A DNA stretch of 64,000 nt. It comes from Madurella fahalii (lineage: Eukaryota > Ascomycota > Sordariomycetes > Sordariales). Below the pieces are notes generated by a model. The model did no database searches, was not told the origin of the DNA, and saw only the letters and a list, made by a program, of their open reading frames with translations. The stretch is taken from contig CM056879.1 of the NCBI GenBank assembly GCA_029876055.1, forward strand, positions 2,852,001 to 2,916,000, given 5' to 3'. This document shows, piece after piece, positions 54,641 to 64,000 of the stretch. The position numbers and the translations under genes were made by a program. The number at the start of each line of letters is the position of its first letter. The stretch's first letter is position 1.

Positions 54641-56396
54641 ATGGACCACCTTCCTCGGTTCCACCGACGCCGAAAGGATGTCGCCGCTCCGCCCCTGATC
54701 ACAAGCGACCTCTCGGCCAAGATGACGTCTCCGCCGGGCGATCCGCATTCCGTGTCGCCGATGCGTCCATTCCAGAAACTCAGCCCCTTCAGGGTATTCC
54801 ACCGCTCCTCTGGCAAGCGGGCGCGCGATTCCCCCCGGCATCGCTTCCGCACTCGCCCGCCGAGGCGCCCGCGCTTGCCGGGGACAGCGCCGATGGCCGT
54901 CCCGTCTCTCCGCTATCTCTAAAGACCGACAGTGCTGGCGAGGAGCGGCAGACGACGGCGAGACCGCCGAAAATGCCTGCTTTTCTCGACTTGAGCGACC
55001 ACGGTGGGTTTTCGCTCCCCTCCCGCATTGCCCTACGCGAGCGACTAACCGGCGCAAACCTGCAGACATCATGAACAGGTTCTCCGAGCTCGTATGGCGT
55101 GAGCGCAACCGTCTAATGCAATCGGTAACCAACCCGTCGCCTGACTTCCGCTGGGCGCGCGTAACCGGACCACATCTTAAGACGCTCGACCGGTACATGA
55201 ACGTGCAGCCGTGGCACAACAACCGCATCAAGCTGCAAGTCCCCGAAGGGCACGTTGACTACATCAATGCCTCGCCGATCGTCGTGACATCTTCGCACTG
55301 CGCCGCCCCGGCAGGGCCCGACCGATACATCGCCATGCAAGGCCCCAAACAGACCTCGACGGACCATGTCTGGCGCATGGTGGTCGAGCAGCTCGAGAGC
55401 CCCGGTGTCATTGTGATGCTGACCGAGACACACGAGGGCCACATGGAAAAGTGCTTCCCGTACTTTCCGCGTGGCAAGGAGGATCCTCCCCTGGAGATCA
55501 ACGAGCGCGACGAGTTTGGCGACGGCTTCCGAGCGACGGTGCGGTGCGAGGGCATAGAAGAGACGCCAGCCGGTGACGCGATTGAGCTGCGAAAGCTGGT
55601 TATTCGCGTACACACACGGCCCAGGGTTCAGATGACCGTCAGCGAGACGCCCAGGACTCCGGAACCGACAGCGACGGAGGAGACGGACGCAGATTCCGAC
55701 GTCAAGATGAAGTCGCCTAGTCCCAGAAAACCAACTGCAACAACCACGTCAGACAATGCCGCATCCCCACCCCAATCCCCCAAAATAAATACAGCCCCTG
55801 CTGCCTCGGAGGAAGAAGAAGGAAAAAAAGAAAAAGAAAAAGAAAAAGAAAAAGAAAAAGAAGAACAGCAGGACCAACAGGAACAAGAAGAGGAACGCAT
55901 AGTCTACCACTTTCTCTACAAGAAATGGCCCGACTTCGGCGTCCCATCCCTCTCCGACCTCGACAGCTTTTTTACCCTGATGCGCCTCTCGCGGGAGAAG
56001 AACGCGTCCCCAAACAACCCGCGCATCGTACACTGCAGCGCGGGGGTCGGCCGCAGCGGGACCTTCATCGCGCTGGAACATTTGATGCGGGAGTTGGATG
56101 CGGGCACGCTGGCTAACTACGATGAGTCGTGGGATACAGCAGAAACTGCCGGGGACGCGGGGCTGTGGTTAGAAAAGGGGGACCTGGTGTTTGACACGGT
56201 TAATCAGCTGCGGGAGCAGAGACGGACCATGGTGCAAGCCGAGTCGCAGTATATATTTATTTATCGGGTGCTGAGGAAGCTGTGGGTGGAGAAGTATGGC
56301 GATAGCGCTCCCAAAGCTGAGGAAGCGGTGGAGGAAGGGGGTGAGAGGGCAGCCAAGAGGCTCGAGGTCGACCCTGAGTTGGTTGAGGGGGAATAA
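54641..56396 (+). CDS. Protein tyrosine phosphatase with Lys-Glu repeat insert, uncertain N-terminal frame
   Basis: A classical PTP. The certain intron 55004-55065 (GTGGGT, GACTAACC branch) joins FLDLSDH to DIMNRFSELVWRERN. Catalytic motifs include the substrate-recognition segment YINASPIVV, the WPD loop KKWPDFGVPS, the P-loop HCSAGVGRSGTF with its nucleophilic Cys, and the Q loop QAESQYIFIYRVL. Between the PTP N-half and the WPD loop lies an insert of about 95 residues, Pro/Ser/Glu-rich, ending in a (KE)n tract. The N-terminal exon changes frame near 54831-54836, a run of six Cs. MDHLPRFHRRRK is in one frame, while SLPHSPAEAPALAG, leading into the phosphatase, is in the next. An alternative is an intron at 54794-54864 (GTATTC donor, no clear branch). 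A start at MPAFLDLSDH (54973) is also possible. Confidence 0.85.
55821..55861 (+). repeat. Coding (GAAAAA)n microsatellite
   Basis: About six GAAAAA units encode alternating Lys-Glu inside the phosphatase gene, just before the WPD loop. Confidence 0.9.
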
Positions 56397-59300
56397 TCCG
56401 TTTATTGAGTGATGGGGCATTCATCAGCCTCGTTGGCGTCATCATCATTTGTTTTAACGCTCGGATCAGCCGGTTGGCGCGGCAGTTTGTACGTTGCGCT
56501 ATTTTTTTTTTTTCTTTTTCTTTTTCTTTTGTTCCATCATTCTTCACATTTCCGGGGAATCACTGCATAAATATCCGGTTGGGAGGCAGTCACAGGTTGT
56601 CCTGAGCTGGAGAGAAGGGGGGGTTCACTCGAGGGACAAGTCGGATTGTAATGCGGATGGGTTAGGGGGGTGATGATGGGGCATAGATGGGTATCACTTC
56701 TCCCTTACCTTAATTTCTTTGTTGGGAAAACGGCATCGAGCATATCATACCATCAGCATTACTATCAATGCCACTCAACGGGCCGAAGCCGGAAAAGATT
56801 ACATCATTTGTCTAATTTTGTCTTCTTTTTTTCCCTTCTCTCAATTAGTTATCATCATTGTTATTTTTTTCCCCTTCCCGTCGCAGGATACACAATTGCC
56901 TCTTTACTTCGTCGTCCCTCGAGGGACGGGGAGCCATCCGTTAGATACCCAGTCATGTTCATTCCTTTCGGTTTATACAACATATACTAGGCATATACTA
57001 GGCGTTTTCAGGGCAGGTTAGGATTGCAACAGGGAACCAATGGCAAGAAAAACAGTCATTCCCTATCTCACACTCAGTGTCAAGCGGAAGCTACCTGTTC
57101 TGTTATTGTGTCTAGAAAGGAATAACCGTCTTTACCTCTTTCTTTTTACCGCTGCGCGCCGGAGGGAGGCCCCCTTTTTCTACTATTACCACTTTTCCCC
57201 ACACTCTCTTGCATCAGTGTGCCCGGCCGTCTGCTTACAAATGGCAGCATTGATTCTTTGATGATACTGCTAGTGTTTCGCTATGGGCCGTGTCCGGTTC
57301 TTGAAAGAGCATGTATTATAGTGGGTAGACAATTCTGGGGATTATAGGGCCAAGGTTGGTGGCATTGCGCTTCTTTCAACAACTTGCTCTTTGCGATTCT
57401 CACGGCGAGAACTCGGAGGGCCGAGGATGATTATTAGACCCAAAGTCCCGTCTCCTAACCCCTGTCTCCCAAAGCAGCCCTTCTGGGCATGCCCAGCTGC
57501 TAACCGAGTTTTACCTCGGGGGAATTCCGCAGGGCCTCCTGCCTTCCTCCAAGGGTAGGCATGACAAGCGATCATGTTGCACACGGATAGAAGCGGGCAT
57601 ACGTCCCGACTCCAAGCGGGAATCCGGGTTTGCTTGTTGCATCTTTCATGTCATCTCATCTCATGAGCTCTGCCATCCCACGTCATGCTCTATCATGTTA
57701 TGCCGGGCACGGACACAGGCAGATCTACACAGGGCGCGGATGGCGGCATCGGGCCGGATACACATTTTGCCTCGCCGCGCTCCCCCGTCCGTGGAGTCTT
57801 TGGTGTAGACACTCGTGACCAACGGCAGGTCCGTTATTTCCAGACAGCTAAGCATTCGGTCCTTAGAGCGACCTGAGAACGGACTTGACAGCCGGCTACG
57901 CGTACAATCCAATGTTACACCTGCGAACGGTGGACTGCGAGTCCCACGTGCAGAATAAATTAAATAATGGATTGTGTCCCTGGAGTGGGTAATTATAGCT
58001 CAGATCGGAAGTGAGAGTAACGTCAAAGGCCGGGCTGGAAGGGCACACAAGATGAAGCACGTGGGCGCTGCACAAGGCTTACCCGTACCGCCCGCCCGCC
58101 TTGTCCTGTCTACCCCAGCTTTTCGCGCTGTTACGTAGAGGAATCATCGGCGACATAACGCACGACAGCAAATTGCGCGCCGACACCGGCTAAGCCGCGT
58201 GGGAGGGATTCTGGCAGGGTGGGTGGGACGTTCCATGTAACCATGGGCCATACCCGCAACGGGCTCGGTAAAGCAAAGGCAAGGCAAGGCGAGACAGCCG
58301 AGGCGGGGACACGGGAAGGTTGTCGCGACCGGTAGTGGATGGTTAGAAGGGTATCGGACCGCTACGGCTAAACTTTGTTCGCTTAGGCATTAAGGGTAGC
58401 TTGGACCGGTAGTCGCATGCTAGCGCCATTGAAATGGTTTGGAACTTTTGAACCATCGACTTTGACTCGGTTGATGCTCTCATTGCGACGTCAATAGAGA
58501 GCGTCGGGTTGCTTATCATAGCATGCAGTTCCGGGTGCAGATCGTGAAGCTTGTCTGGGGCAGCACCGGTTCGCAGAACTGGGACCGAGTTGCAAACGGC
58601 CAGAGGACGAAACCGCCCTTCCGTTCGTCGCGCTTCGCCAATTGACCCCAACGGCGACACACGGCAGCCATGCCTTGCATGTCCTTGCAGCACGGCCGCT
58701 CTTGCAACATAAGCAATTGGCGGCTCGCACTCGCGACCATTGTCGGAGTGCCCGGTAAAGTGGGCAAACAGGGTCTCGAATGAAGCTGGGGGCAACGGTG
58801 GGGTCGATGCACATGCGACATGGCGGGCGTGGTAATAATGGCGGCTATAACGGTTACAAGTACGGATACATGGGTTCCAGTATTCGAGGGTCTGTGGGAG
58901 GTGACGTCGACTCAATTGGTTGATGCTATTTGCTGACCTGTCACTTCTGAATTGCCCAGTGCCATGGGCCATTCGACAGATCCCAAGTCGTACAGGGCCG
59001 TCGGATGGGAGCTTTCCAAGGCTCAAAAAATATTCTGTCGGATGCGGGCTCTCCCGTCAACCAAGTCCGAAAGAATCGGCCAAAGGCCAAGACCGGCAAA
59101 GTGCTGAACAGAATGGCCTCGACGGTCGACTGATTCACCGAAGGTCTCGGGCTCAGTGCACCCCGGGGCGTCGGGTGGGCCAAAGAAAAAAAGACGAGGA
59201 ATCCCACGTGGTAAGGCCCACCATTTAGGGCGATGATTACTAGACGGTGCAATGACTAAGTGCGCGGAGATGAGAGTCCCACAGCACAAGGCTTTGACGG

Positions 59301-60844
59301 CTTAGCGTCGCCTTGGGAGCGGAGTGAGGTAAAAACGGATCCCAACGGCCGGTTGCTGGGCTTCCCATTGTGCATTCTGAGCGTGGAGCATATGTTAATC
59401 GCGTACCGCGGGAGAACGCAGCTGGGCTGCTGAGCTGCAGTGCGGGGTGCATCTGGCCGAGGGGCAGAAGAGGAAAGCTTTCCCAGACGGGTCTGGCCTG
59501 AGCCGCACCGCACCATCAAAACAAGCTTCGGAAGTCGAAACAACGCGAGCGATGAGAGTGGAAAAGGACAGCTCAAGCAACCGAACTTCCCAGCATGCTG
59601 GTCGCTGCGTTGACGGGACCCGCCCATGCCGCCGCTTAGGTCGTCTCGGCGCTCGGGCATCATGGATACTTTGGTGGAATTGCGGTACCGAAATGGAGCA
59701 AGTGGCCCGGCTTCGACCTTGTTCGTAAATGGAAGCTCGAAGGGGAACACCCGACATCTCGGCCGTCTCAGGGACCCCAACCAGACCACCCCACCCCTCA
59801 GCACTACACTACCATAGTACGTAGTGTGCACTAGCTCTCCGTCGGTCTTTTCTGCGATCCCAAAAGAGCACCCATGTCCTGGGTGCGGGCAACGGCCGGA
59901 AGGGCCGGGGCCTGCCCAATTAGGCAAAGTACTTCTGGAAGAACCCACCATCGCCCTTCTGGAAGCATTCTTAAAAAGGACCCGATCAGCCCTGCATCTC
60001 CTGGGGCCTCGATTTTTGAGATCCCGTCCTGCTTGTGCAACGGCTCCCCATATTCTGCTGCGTTTGCATTTTCCCTTTTTCTCATCATACCGGGACCAGC
60101 AGGGAGTTCGCGGTTGCTCCAGGGCTGACTCTTCTCCGGCGTGATTGGTTTTGCCTCCAGCACGCTGCACTTCTCATTCGCAGCGCGCGGGGTTCTCTTA
60201 TACCGGCCATTGATCACAGGAGCTGCCATGGCTCGCGACATCTCGTTCCGAGGTTGAAATTCCTCACCCGAGTCACTGGGATTCGCATTCCACATCGCCG
60301 CGACCATCTGCCTTTGACGAGAATTGCACGTGCAGCGTCTCAACGCACGCCCACTACGCAAGCGGTTCACGAAGCCGTCGTTCGAGCGACTTGCACGTGT
60401 CCTATTCAACGCCTTGTTCCCCATTCATTGGGGTTCGAGTTTAGCATCAACGACGCAATCCAACCCCCCTGGAGATCACACCACGCACAATCCCACACTT
60501 GACACACAACGTATAGTCCAGACCGAGAGTCCGGGCGCAAACATCGGGCACAGTGACGGTCCCGGAGAGCGTTTACTCTCCGGCACGCAGCCTCTCTTTA
60601 TTCTCCGCTCTCACAGCTGGCGCAGCGCAGCACATCGCATCTCGCATCTCGCATCGCGCGCCTCGCCACCCCCTGCACGCAACTGCATCGCGAACCAACC
60701 CCCGACCACGTCCGCGTTGCGACAACCACTTAAACACACAAAACATCCAAGTGGCTCGCCGGCTGAGCCGAGCCTATGGTTGCCAACTGTTGAAACCAAA
60801 CAGGACAATTTGGCTATGACGACTGGATCAGATTAACACCAATC
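56397..60844. other. Gene-poor 4.4-kb interval between the phosphatase and LST7
   Basis: I could support no gene here. Open frames of 227 codons (58343-59026) and 304 codons (59256-60170) exist on the minus strand, but both overlap other open frames and show no motif. The left part is T-rich with several T runs, as in a 3' UTR. The right end (60,630-60,670) has a CGCATCT repeat near the LST7 start. No transposon proteins or terminal repeats were seen. Confidence 0.5.
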
Positions 60845-62738
60845 ATGACGTCGATTGTGAGTTTGCTTCTCCCCTCATCACGTCTGACCCCCCCTCCAAA
60901 CCTACCTGCGACAATGAAGAACCCAGTCAGCTGTCTCCCTTGTCGCGCTCTCCCAATGCAACCCAACATGCTCACCGCCTCACTTCAATGTGGTCTTTGA
61001 GCGTTGCGGGAAGGCTGCCTTGTTTTGTGGCCCCCACGCCGTCCATCTCGGCTGTTCTAGAGCTGGCATCTCCCCACGTGCTGCAAGTCCCAGAGATATG
61101 GATTGGGCTGAAGGGTGCTCCATTTCGGGTCCGGCCTGCTCACAGGCACATTAAGGGGCGCAGCCCCGAGCATGCCGGGGATGGCTGGTTTCTCCCTCGA
61201 ACAACTTGCCACAGCCCAAACCCGCACCGTCTCGATCCTGAACCGAAGATGATGCTGATATCTCATATCCAGCTCTGTTTAGCTCACTATTGTGATCTCC
61301 ACGGGCCTACGCCGTTGATGGTTACCGAGGGGCTGCCGGTTCCCTGCAAGGCATGCTATGACGACGAGCTGCAGGGCGGCGCCTTGACTGGCTGCGAGAG
61401 GCCACGCTCCAGTGCGCCGACTTCCGGCGAATCTGCGCACGCAACTACAGCAATCACAGAGGCATTGCAACGCATCAATTTCGCCGGCCCCCAGCGGAGT
61501 TCGTCGGTCCCCGCATCCGAGCAGGAAGCGCAAACCCACCGCGCCTCCCTCCGCCAGGCAGCCCGAACTGCTGCCGCCCCTTCGGGCTCTGCCATCGAGA
61601 CCCCCCCACAGAGCCCCCGCCTAGCCCCTGGCCTCGGCGCGCAGCAGCCAAAGCCGCGCCAAGACTCGGGCTTTCGCAGGACGTATGATGAGTACGTGAC
61701 TCGGCGCGCTGGCCCATGCGAAAACTGCGCATTGACTCTGCCGAAGCGGCAGGAGAGTGGCAATGAGTTGGGCATTGAGACGCGACCGGAGCGTGGCCCT
61801 ACACTGCGGACGCGGGCGCCATGTGCGCGGGTGTTTACGACGCTCGATAATACCTCCCCCCGACTTCGCAGTCCTCGTCCTCGGCCCCGTCCGACGACGA
61901 GTCGAATACCCGGCCGCGCCGCTCCCATCGCCGTACAGGGACAGCAGTCTCTGTAACATCACGCTCCAGCGCCAGCTCGTCGAGCGCCAACGCGAATGCG
62001 CACACTCATTACCTCGACTACACATCAACCCACGAGCCTCTCGCACCGGCGTCCTTCTCCTTCGTCCGCGCCTCGTGCCTACGTACACTGTCGCTTGAGA
62101 CTCTTCCTCGCACCCCGGCGACGGGCCCACCGTCGTCTGGAAACGCTATCCCCACTCCAGGCGCCTCCCCGAGTACCCCTGCTTTTGTTACCACGCACAG
62201 CATCGGCTCGGCCGCGTCGGGTGGTCCGATATTCTTCGGCGACTCGGCGACGGGCTACACGACCGCCTACATCTTCCGCATCCCCGATGTGCATGCCCGC
62301 GGCCACAAGCGCGTCTACGCCTTCCTGGCCCTCAGCACCCACCGGGAACGCCTCGCGATGAAGACGTTCCCGTTCATCGCGGCTGCCTTTCGAGAAATGG
62401 CATCCTGGATCCAGGAGCTTGCCGAGGCCGAAGCCGAGCGCGCACTAGCGGAGTCGACCGGCTCATCGGCGAGCAGCCCCGTCGTTCCCGGCCCGGGCTA
62501 CGGAAGCTTCCAGTCCGAACCGGCTGCTCCGCCCGTGTCCGGGGGGAGTAGCAGTAGCTTCTTGATGGGCGGCATGGGCGGCCTGTCACGGCGCATGGGC
62601 GGCGGCTTCGGGGGCTCCGGGGTTGCGTTGAAACAGCGTGGCTTAGCCGAGCTGGTCGGCCTCCCGGACTTCTTTATCGAGCTGCACACCAAGTTTGTGA
62701 GGCTCCTTTTGGAGCTGGGGGTCGCGCTTGGCTCGTGA
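60845..62738 (+). CDS. LST7: Folliculin-family protein LST7, apparent 1-nt frameshift
   Basis: LST7/FLCN pairs with Lst4/FNIP as a GAP for Rag-family GTPases in amino-acid signalling to TORC1 at the vacuole. The proposed exons are 60845-60856 (MTSI) and 61273-62738, with a 416-nt intron (GTGAGT donor, CATATCCAG acceptor) giving MTSI-LCLAHYCDLHGPTPLMVTEG. A start at 61249 is the alternative. The zinc-site-like PVPCKACYD and PCENCALTLPK and the longin-domain block HYLDYTSTHEPLAPASFSFV, GGPIFFGDSATGYTTAYIFR and RGHKRVYAFLALS match the family. The frame changes at a six-C run (61856-61861), between TTLDNTS and SDDESNTRPRRSHRRTG; a 41-nt intron at 61831-61871 is a weaker explanation. The stop at 62736 overlaps a GTGAGTAAG donor-like site, so a further exon cannot be excluded. 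Confidence 0.8.
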
Positions 62739-63909
62739 GTAAGCGGCGATGGCATTGTTCTGGTTGGCCGTATCTGTCTTTTTTGCCCATTCGAGCCACG
62801 GACAGTGCCAAGCCGCTACGGCGCCGGCACTCTTGAGGAGATCACGATAACCCTCTGTTTCAACACCATCATTATCAGCACTATATGTTACCGGCCACAG
62901 TATTCACGGCCAGGCAGACCCAGACCGTTTTAACAACCCTCACCGCTGTCTCCGAGATGATGCGGTTCGAAATTGGGCGATAATGGATATTGGGTAATGA
63001 TAATGAACACTCTCGCATCGCGGCCCTCGAACAATCGACAATAAGGAACCGCCGCACCCATTCTCTGTTGAGCAGCCCAACTGCCTTGGGGAAACATATC
63101 CAAAGAAAGGAAAGCAATACATTCAACACTGGTTTTTGTTCAGATGGACGGATCGGAGAATTTCGGAATGGAAATAATAGAGGTTAGGATTTTGGATGTT
63201 TCCTTTGGTTTTGCGTTTGGAGGATATACCCGGTATTAAGACGAGCTACACCCACTCCACGGAGGGAGAAACCAGAGGAGGTATGCTCGGGAAGGGAATG
63301 GATAGGCGGACGTGATGTAAGATGGATGAATGGACAACTCAGGGAGCAGTCTTTGGGACCCAAAATTTGTTTCCCTCCCCCACTTTCAATCTCTCTCTCC
63401 TCTTTTTTTTTTTCTTTTCTACGCTGATACCCAGAGGTCTTTTTCTTGGCGGAGATAGGGAATCGTGATGGTAACGGCGAAACGCGTCAGTGAGCAAGTT
63501 AGGTTCTGTACTATTATCGAGGCTGTTGCCACGTACCACACCGCATGCGATGTTTGGACTAGGAAGAGGAAGGGGAAGGGCAAAGGGGAACAGCAACAGG
63601 CTTGGGTATGGAGAGGAGATATTACAGAGACGGCACCGTCATGTAGGATACACGGAGCTGCAACAGCAGGACTTCAAGAAGAAACAAAGTTCCCTGAACG
63701 ACATGCGTGGTTAGTTGATCATCAGCCTGGGGCAAGGTAGAAACGAGCACGACAACCTGGCAAAACGGGTCTCTCTAGTGTGTAAAGCAGCTACGTTCTG
63801 CTTGTATCGTACATGACAAACCGCATCTCCTTGCTTTTCTCCCGCAAACACCACCTCTCCCCCATCCTCGGGCTCCCAACATCGCAACCCATTCACCAGA
63901 GCTGGTCGT
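62739..63909. other. Convergent 3' region LST7 / partial minus-strand gene
   Basis: A 1.17-kb interval with short ORFs only and a T10 run near 63405. No gene is supported. Confidence 0.5.
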
Positions 63910-64000
63910 CTATTTGTAGAAGTCAAATTTGTTCTCATCGGTCGTTCCTTTGACTTGGCTGCTATACGCGTCCTCGAGGTCAGCCTGGATAATGTTGTAC
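63910..64000 (-). CDS. C-terminal end of an unidentified protein (5' part outside window)
   Basis: The minus-strand frame ending in TAG at 63912-63910 is open to the window edge (29 full codons) and reads YNIIQADLEDAYSSQVKG, ending KFDFYK. It is hydrophilic and coding-like, and the absence of any plus-strand alternative supports it. It is too short to identify. Confidence 0.45.
   Translation of the reverse strand, partial: YNIIQADLEDAYSSQVKGTTDENKFDFYK

Noticed and set aside
58343..59026. 227-codon minus-strand open frame
   Set aside because: Two other minus-strand frames are open over the same stretch and no family resemblance was seen.
59256..60170. 304-codon minus-strand open frame
   Set aside because: No motif, Arg/Ser/Pro-rich, overlapped by other open frames on both strands; not enough evidence for a gene.
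61831..61871. 41-nt intron to explain the LST7 frame change
   Set aside because: Shorter than any other intron in the window, and it would delete coding-like sequence; kept as a weaker alternative.

Overview
This window looks like part of a nuclear chromosome of a filamentous ascomycete, most likely a Sordariomycete and plausibly Sordariales/Chaetomiaceae. The organism is inferred from gene content and style, not from a marker gene. Introns are short (about 48-163 nt, one candidate of 416 nt). Donors are mostly GTAAGT, GTATGT or GTTTGT, and branch points are CTAAC or CTGAC just before the acceptor. Coding DNA is GC-rich, genes lie on both strands without operons, and long CT-rich or homopolymer tracts lie between genes. 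I see no rRNA, tRNA, CRISPR array, recognisable transposon or secondary-metabolite cluster.

Layout. At 1-5.2 kb, GRC3 (rRNA-processing polynucleotide kinase, 3' end cut off) is divergent from an RPA34.5-type RNA polymerase I subunit. At 7-8.6 kb is AUR1 (inositol phosphorylceramide synthase), followed by 3.5 kb without a supported gene. At 12.1-18.9 kb are a CaM-kinase, KRE33/NAT10 (RNA cytidine acetyltransferase) and an ICT1-like peptide-release factor, all on the minus strand. At 19.6-28.6 kb are NAB3, a LETM1-like protein, a RidA/YjgF protein, a ferric-reductase-like flavocytochrome and a VanZ-like membrane protein. At 29.7-33.3 kb is SPT7 (SAGA bromodomain subunit). At 35.2-41.4 kb are cytosolic SHMT and an unrecognised 972-aa protein with a Gln/Pro/His-rich tail. 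At 42.5-53.4 kb are MRX10/RMND1-like (DUF155), TIP20/RINT1, a YMC1-like mitochondrial carrier, COG3 and FMP25. At 54.6-62.7 kb are a protein tyrosine phosphatase, a 4.4-kb gene-poor stretch and LST7/folliculin. The last 91 bases carry the C-terminus of a minus-strand gene.

Most genes are housekeeping and do not form one pathway. Three of the first four genes on the left serve ribosome production (GRC3, RPA34.5, KRE33). Five or six proteins are probably mitochondrial. TIP20 and COG3 are both Golgi-ER tethering factors.

No exciting new multi-gene system is evident. The most useful observations are structural. (1) Three separate genes (SPT7, the phosphatase, LST7) each lose frame by exactly one base, and each has a run of six Cs at the point where the coding frame changes. 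This suggests a shared homopolymer-length error or real polymorphism. (2) The RPA34.5 gene has a TAG followed by 143 more in-frame coding-like codons, and a large Nopp140/SRP40-like Ser-acidic N-terminus. (3) Several genes begin with tiny first exons (12-36 nt) that automatic annotation would miss. Exon boundaries were worked out by hand from splice signals and reading-frame continuity; no alignment or database search was possible.
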